Positions 60,804 to 64,000 of a stretch of DNA of 64,000 nucleotides are shown one piece after another (positions within the stretch are counted from its first letter, which is position 1; each line of letters starts with the position of its first letter). Source of the stretch: Kalaharituber pfeilii (lineage: Eukaryota; Ascomycota; Pezizomycetes; Pezizales; Pezizaceae). The position numbers and the translations under genes were made by a program. The notes beneath the pieces are model-generated. The model did not search any database. It was not told the origin of the DNA and saw only the letters and a list, made by a program, of their open reading frames with translations. The DNA is taken from the NCBI GenBank assembly GCA_015179045.1, contig WHUZ01000006.1, positions 1,488,001 through 1,552,000 of the forward strand. The letters run 5' to 3'.

Positions 60804-60920
60804 GGGCCGGAGTCGCTACCGAGGCGTGTATACGGCCGGCCGAAAGGACTACGGAGGCGTATATGCCGCGGGCCGGAATGGCTACGGAGGTATATATACG
60901 GCGGGCCGAAAGGGCAGCTG
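60801..60920. repeat. 33-bp GC-rich minisatellite
   Basis: Three full units start at 60801, 60834 and 60867, followed by a partial unit from 60900. Each has the pattern ggcgggccg-aaaggactacg-gaggcgtatatac with variants. The period is a multiple of three, so one frame encodes a repeating GYGGVYTAGRK-like 11-mer, but there is no sign of a gene. Confidence 0.8.
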
Positions 60921-62633
60921 TTTGGCGTGGAGCGCGCAGCGGAGCGGAGCGATTCACGGGCGTAATGAGGAAACGATAGGTTTCAGAGTAATAGAGAACT
61001 AGAACACCGCTTGTGTCTTGATTCTTCAACTGTGCTATCGCCTGTGCTTAAATAGACTGAACGCATCATACATGACTAGGCAAGCAAATAAACAAAGGAC
61101 TGACAACGTGGCAATTCCTTCTCAATACCAACACCTGTATTAACAGGTAAACATGCAAGAAGTAGTACAGACACAAGATAATAACATGTACTAATGCATG
61201 TGCGCATATTAGCTTTGTAAACCGAGTGCCAGGTATAAAGACCTTACAATCAACAATGACACACACTTCCTTAGCACTACCCTATTCAGAAGACAAAGAA
61301 CCTTCTGCCAAGTTCAACAGGTGATCAGTCCGCTCTAGCAGCATTGGTCTTATGAACAGTTCAGGGTAGTGTTCCCCTTGTCGGGTAAGTCTCACCTTAG
61401 CCGTAACAAGTCTGGACTAGCCTGGTTGGCCTGGACCGGCCCTCACGGTCTGGCCACCTCTTAAGTGAGTGAATACGGTACGAGAAAACCTTTTTTTTCC
61501 CCTGTATACGGTACTAGTGGCTCCCAATTGGTTGATGCCCGACAGGTTTCAGGAACAAAGGACATCGGTGGACAGGACTGTCCGCAACAGAGGCCAACAT
61601 GGGAATATTTTCTATCTCAAATTCTGAGGCCATCATTGTCGCATTCTCTGGAGTTTTGTGATTCGGTTGGCAGATTGTGGTCATCTAGAGTGAAAGTCTC
61701 GGAGAACATGGAGCATCAGGGCCCCTGAATAGCAGATAATTTGGGGGATCATTAAATCCCCATACTCCGTACTAATTTTAATTCGCGCTACGATAGATCT
61801 TGAAACAACTTAGATGATCGTCTAGAAAGTCCTGGGGTATTGTGTCTAGATATAGTATTGCCATTTTCGTGAGCACCGACTGCCTGATTGTACTCCGGCA
61901 CGGAATTGCAGAAGTAAATGTTCGGCTTGGCAACCCGTGCCTTTTGGCTGGGTACGAGAACACTATGCATTCTTCTTGAGTACTTGAGGAGGCAGGAGGT
62001 TAAATTGCTCTTCCGACGGCATTATGCGGTCGCTTGGTCCTTCCACCTTCAGTTGGCTTCTATGATTGAGATGTCCAAGACAGAGAATATGTAATACTCA
62101 ATACCTGTTGTTGGATCTTTCTGCTTTGCAGTTTCTATATCGTCAATTCCGGATGAAGACATTGTAAGGGAATCTGAATTTTGACAATTGATGTAAAGTT
62201 GTGTGGAATGAAGATTTCCAGATTATGACCTGAGAATCCTGCGATGTTATCGGCGAGAGGAACAGCCAGAGGAAGCGTAGATTAAGAGCTACGGTTTATC
62301 AGACTCACATCAATTCTGTATGGAAATAGTGGTATTCCTCCGACATGTTCGATCATGCGATTTTCACCTCTGGCATCCTCTGGCGAATACCTACATATAC
62401 CGAACAGATATGCAAAACGCATTCCATCTCTCGTTAGGGCTTGGCAGCATTATTAAGCCAGAGGCAAGAACTGCTCAAAATCTCAGAGTCTTGGCATGAG
62501 CCTACACGCTTCAACCCACTGGCAGAGACCACTGGCAGAAAGTTTATCATCATGAACCCAAAGCGAAGCCTTCCCCCACCCCAGGCATTAAGAAATTTCT
62601 GCAGTTTATCTTCGGTTTTTCTCGCAAAGAGAA
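60921..62633. other. No supported gene
   Basis: Unique intergenic sequence. An 87-codon plus-strand frame at 61465-61728 has no features. Confidence 0.5.
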
Positions 62634-64000
62634 ATGGAAGCTACTGCCGACAGTCTTGTCAGTCTCCCAGTACGATCCACTGCTGAACCCTCTGTACTCC
62701 CCTCCCCTCCCTCAGCACGCTGTACCTCTCCGCCGCATCAATCTTCACTGGATGCCCTGCATCCATAGACACGATATACACTGTTGAAATGAGCCGTGCA
62801 GATAGCTCGGGCGTCATCGCCCTTGCTGGAGGGCCCTCGCGTAGGCCAGTGATCAGTTCTTCTTCAAGGAACAATGCGGATTTCCCGCTGATCCGATCGG
62901 ACGTCCTCAGAGCTGTGCCGCAGGATCGCTTGCACGCCTTCGCAAGTTTTCTTCGGGATCACACCGAGGTACTCGGTGACCCCAGGTTTATAGCTATCCA
63001 GGACGGTGTGCAGCCACTCACCATCGATGCAGGACTTGTGCTTGGAGGGGAGGCAGACGTAAGACTTGCCGCTTATCACTCCATTGTGCTACCTGTATGG
63101 GGACTTGTGGGATCACTTCGCTGGCCAAGCGTCAATGGAGAAAAATGGAAACTTTGCTGGGTCAATGAGCAGGGTCAGAACGTCCTCCGGCAGCAAGAAC
63201 CTGAGGTACCTGTCATGTCCATATTGTAGCTGTGAGCATAAAATGTGCCTCGCTAACACGTATAACTCCAGCGCCAGTCCATCTACCGTAGAAGGTCTTC
63301 GGTCCCGGACACCACACTTTGTGTTCTCTATATTCGGGATGATGGTAAGCAAGGTGACAATGAAGGATCCACGAAAAAAGGCAAACAACGCGCGCTGCTG
63401 CCACGTATTTGTGGGTCCATCTGTGCAATTATTGAGTACAAGGGCCCTGGCTGCCTGGATACGGTAATTGTCCGTGGTTCCACCTCGAACGAGCTGCAAC
63501 TAGTCACTGATTCTAGCAATTGGGCAAACCTGGCATGTCAGCTGCGCAAGTATGCCGTCGAGTACGGCGTGCACCACCAGCTCGTAATGGACAATGCGTA
63601 TGCCCTTTACCTCGAGTTCCCTGACCATGCTTCTGCCAGCGACAACTACGATGACGAAGAGGACATTCCGGTGTGGTACCTGATCGTCTCCTTTGCCGAG
63701 CAGGGCACTGGTATCTGGGGTGTTAGGTATAATGAGGGACATGAAGCAGACATCGTCCTAAATGCGCGTGAGGTAGTGGCATTTCTTTTATGGGCAGCAA
63801 CATCCTCCTTAGAGCCCCAGGGGCCTGCGCCAGACCCCGCCGAACTGGAAGCAATCAAGCGACAAGGTGCCCGTCAGTGCGGGTCTGCGAACGGAGGGGA
63901 CGAGGGACACGGTAAAAGGCGGACCAGAAGCCAGGCAACTAGTGGAGCAAGTGGTGATAGTGGAGACCCCAGAAGCACAAAATATATGAGGACAGAGGGT
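62634..64000 (+). CDS. Uncharacterised protein, runs off the right edge
   Basis: The core exon begins at or before the ATG at 62789 and ends at 63205. A 66-nt intron (gtacct, gctaac branch, ctccag) leads to exon 63272-64000+, in phase 0 and open to the window end. An upstream exon, 62634-62721, can be joined by a 47-nt intron (gtacct...catag) in frame, so the true start may be 62634. Visible sequence includes DFPLIRSDVLRAVPQDRLHA, DAGLVLGGEADVRLAAYHSI, RICGSICAIIEYKGPGCLDT, ACQLRKYAVEYGVHHQLVMD, NAYALYLEFPDHASASDNYD and WGVRYNEGHEADIVLNAREV, followed by a basic/Ser-Gly tail. The IIEYKGP motif recalls the E-x-K of PD-(D/E)XK-type nuclease folds, but I cannot confirm it. The family is not recognised. 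Confidence 0.65.

Overview
This 64 kb window looks like a nuclear contig of a filamentous ascomycete (Pezizomycotina). Coding genes are split by short GT-AG introns (about 45-150 nt, many near 50 nt) with CTAAC-type branch points. The recognisable families are fungal: an allantoate-type MFS permease, a stand-alone dihydroneopterin aldolase, an FMO fused to a DUF6314-like domain, EXO1, a NACHT-ankyrin NLR and a CFEM-like membrane protein. Gene density is low and transposon debris is common. That would fit a repeat-rich lineage such as Pezizomycetes, but the class is a guess.

Layout. 1-12 kb is mostly non-coding. It holds a decayed minus-strand gene (2.3-3.8 kb), a Ty1/copia RNase H scrap (5.2 kb), a small two-exon gene (7.0-7.5 kb), a fold-back hairpin (10.6 kb) and a 706-bp element with about 50-bp inverted ends (10.9-11.6 kb). 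12-17.4 kb carries the MFS permease (minus) and the FolB-type aldolase (plus). 17.4-23 kb is empty of supported genes. 23.1-27.1 kb encodes a 1329-residue, membrane-anchored, largely disordered protein. 29.6-30.5 kb is a mariner-like element without an open transposase. 31.5-34.3 kb is the FMO. 36.5-39.8 kb has a Pro/Gln-rich multi-exon gene and a Cys-rich signal-peptide/TM protein. 41.7-45.7 kb has a type-B carboxylesterase, with an inverted-repeat element at its 3' end, and an uncharacterised four-exon gene. 46-49 kb is transposon territory: a 0.67 kb mariner-like element, then a 1.87 kb pogo/Fot1-type element with 42-bp inverted ends, TA flanks and a dead transposase. 49.3-51.5 kb is EXO1 (minus). 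52-54 kb holds two adjacent pseudogenes, TMA16-like and MFS. 54.7-59.9 kb is an NLR (DUF7708-like, NACHT, ankyrin) whose near-identical ankyrin units carry a 10-bp frameshifting deletion. 62.6-64 kb is the start of an unidentified gene running off the window.

No biosynthetic cluster or operon-like logic is evident, and the genes look functionally independent. The most interesting parts are the NLR with its recently duplicated ankyrin pairs and slippage frameshift, the FMO-DUF6314 fusion, a family of short poly(A)-tailed retroposons (one with a perfect 12-bp target duplication), and several genes visible only after splicing exons by eye. All exon joins were inferred manually, so splice sites are proposals.
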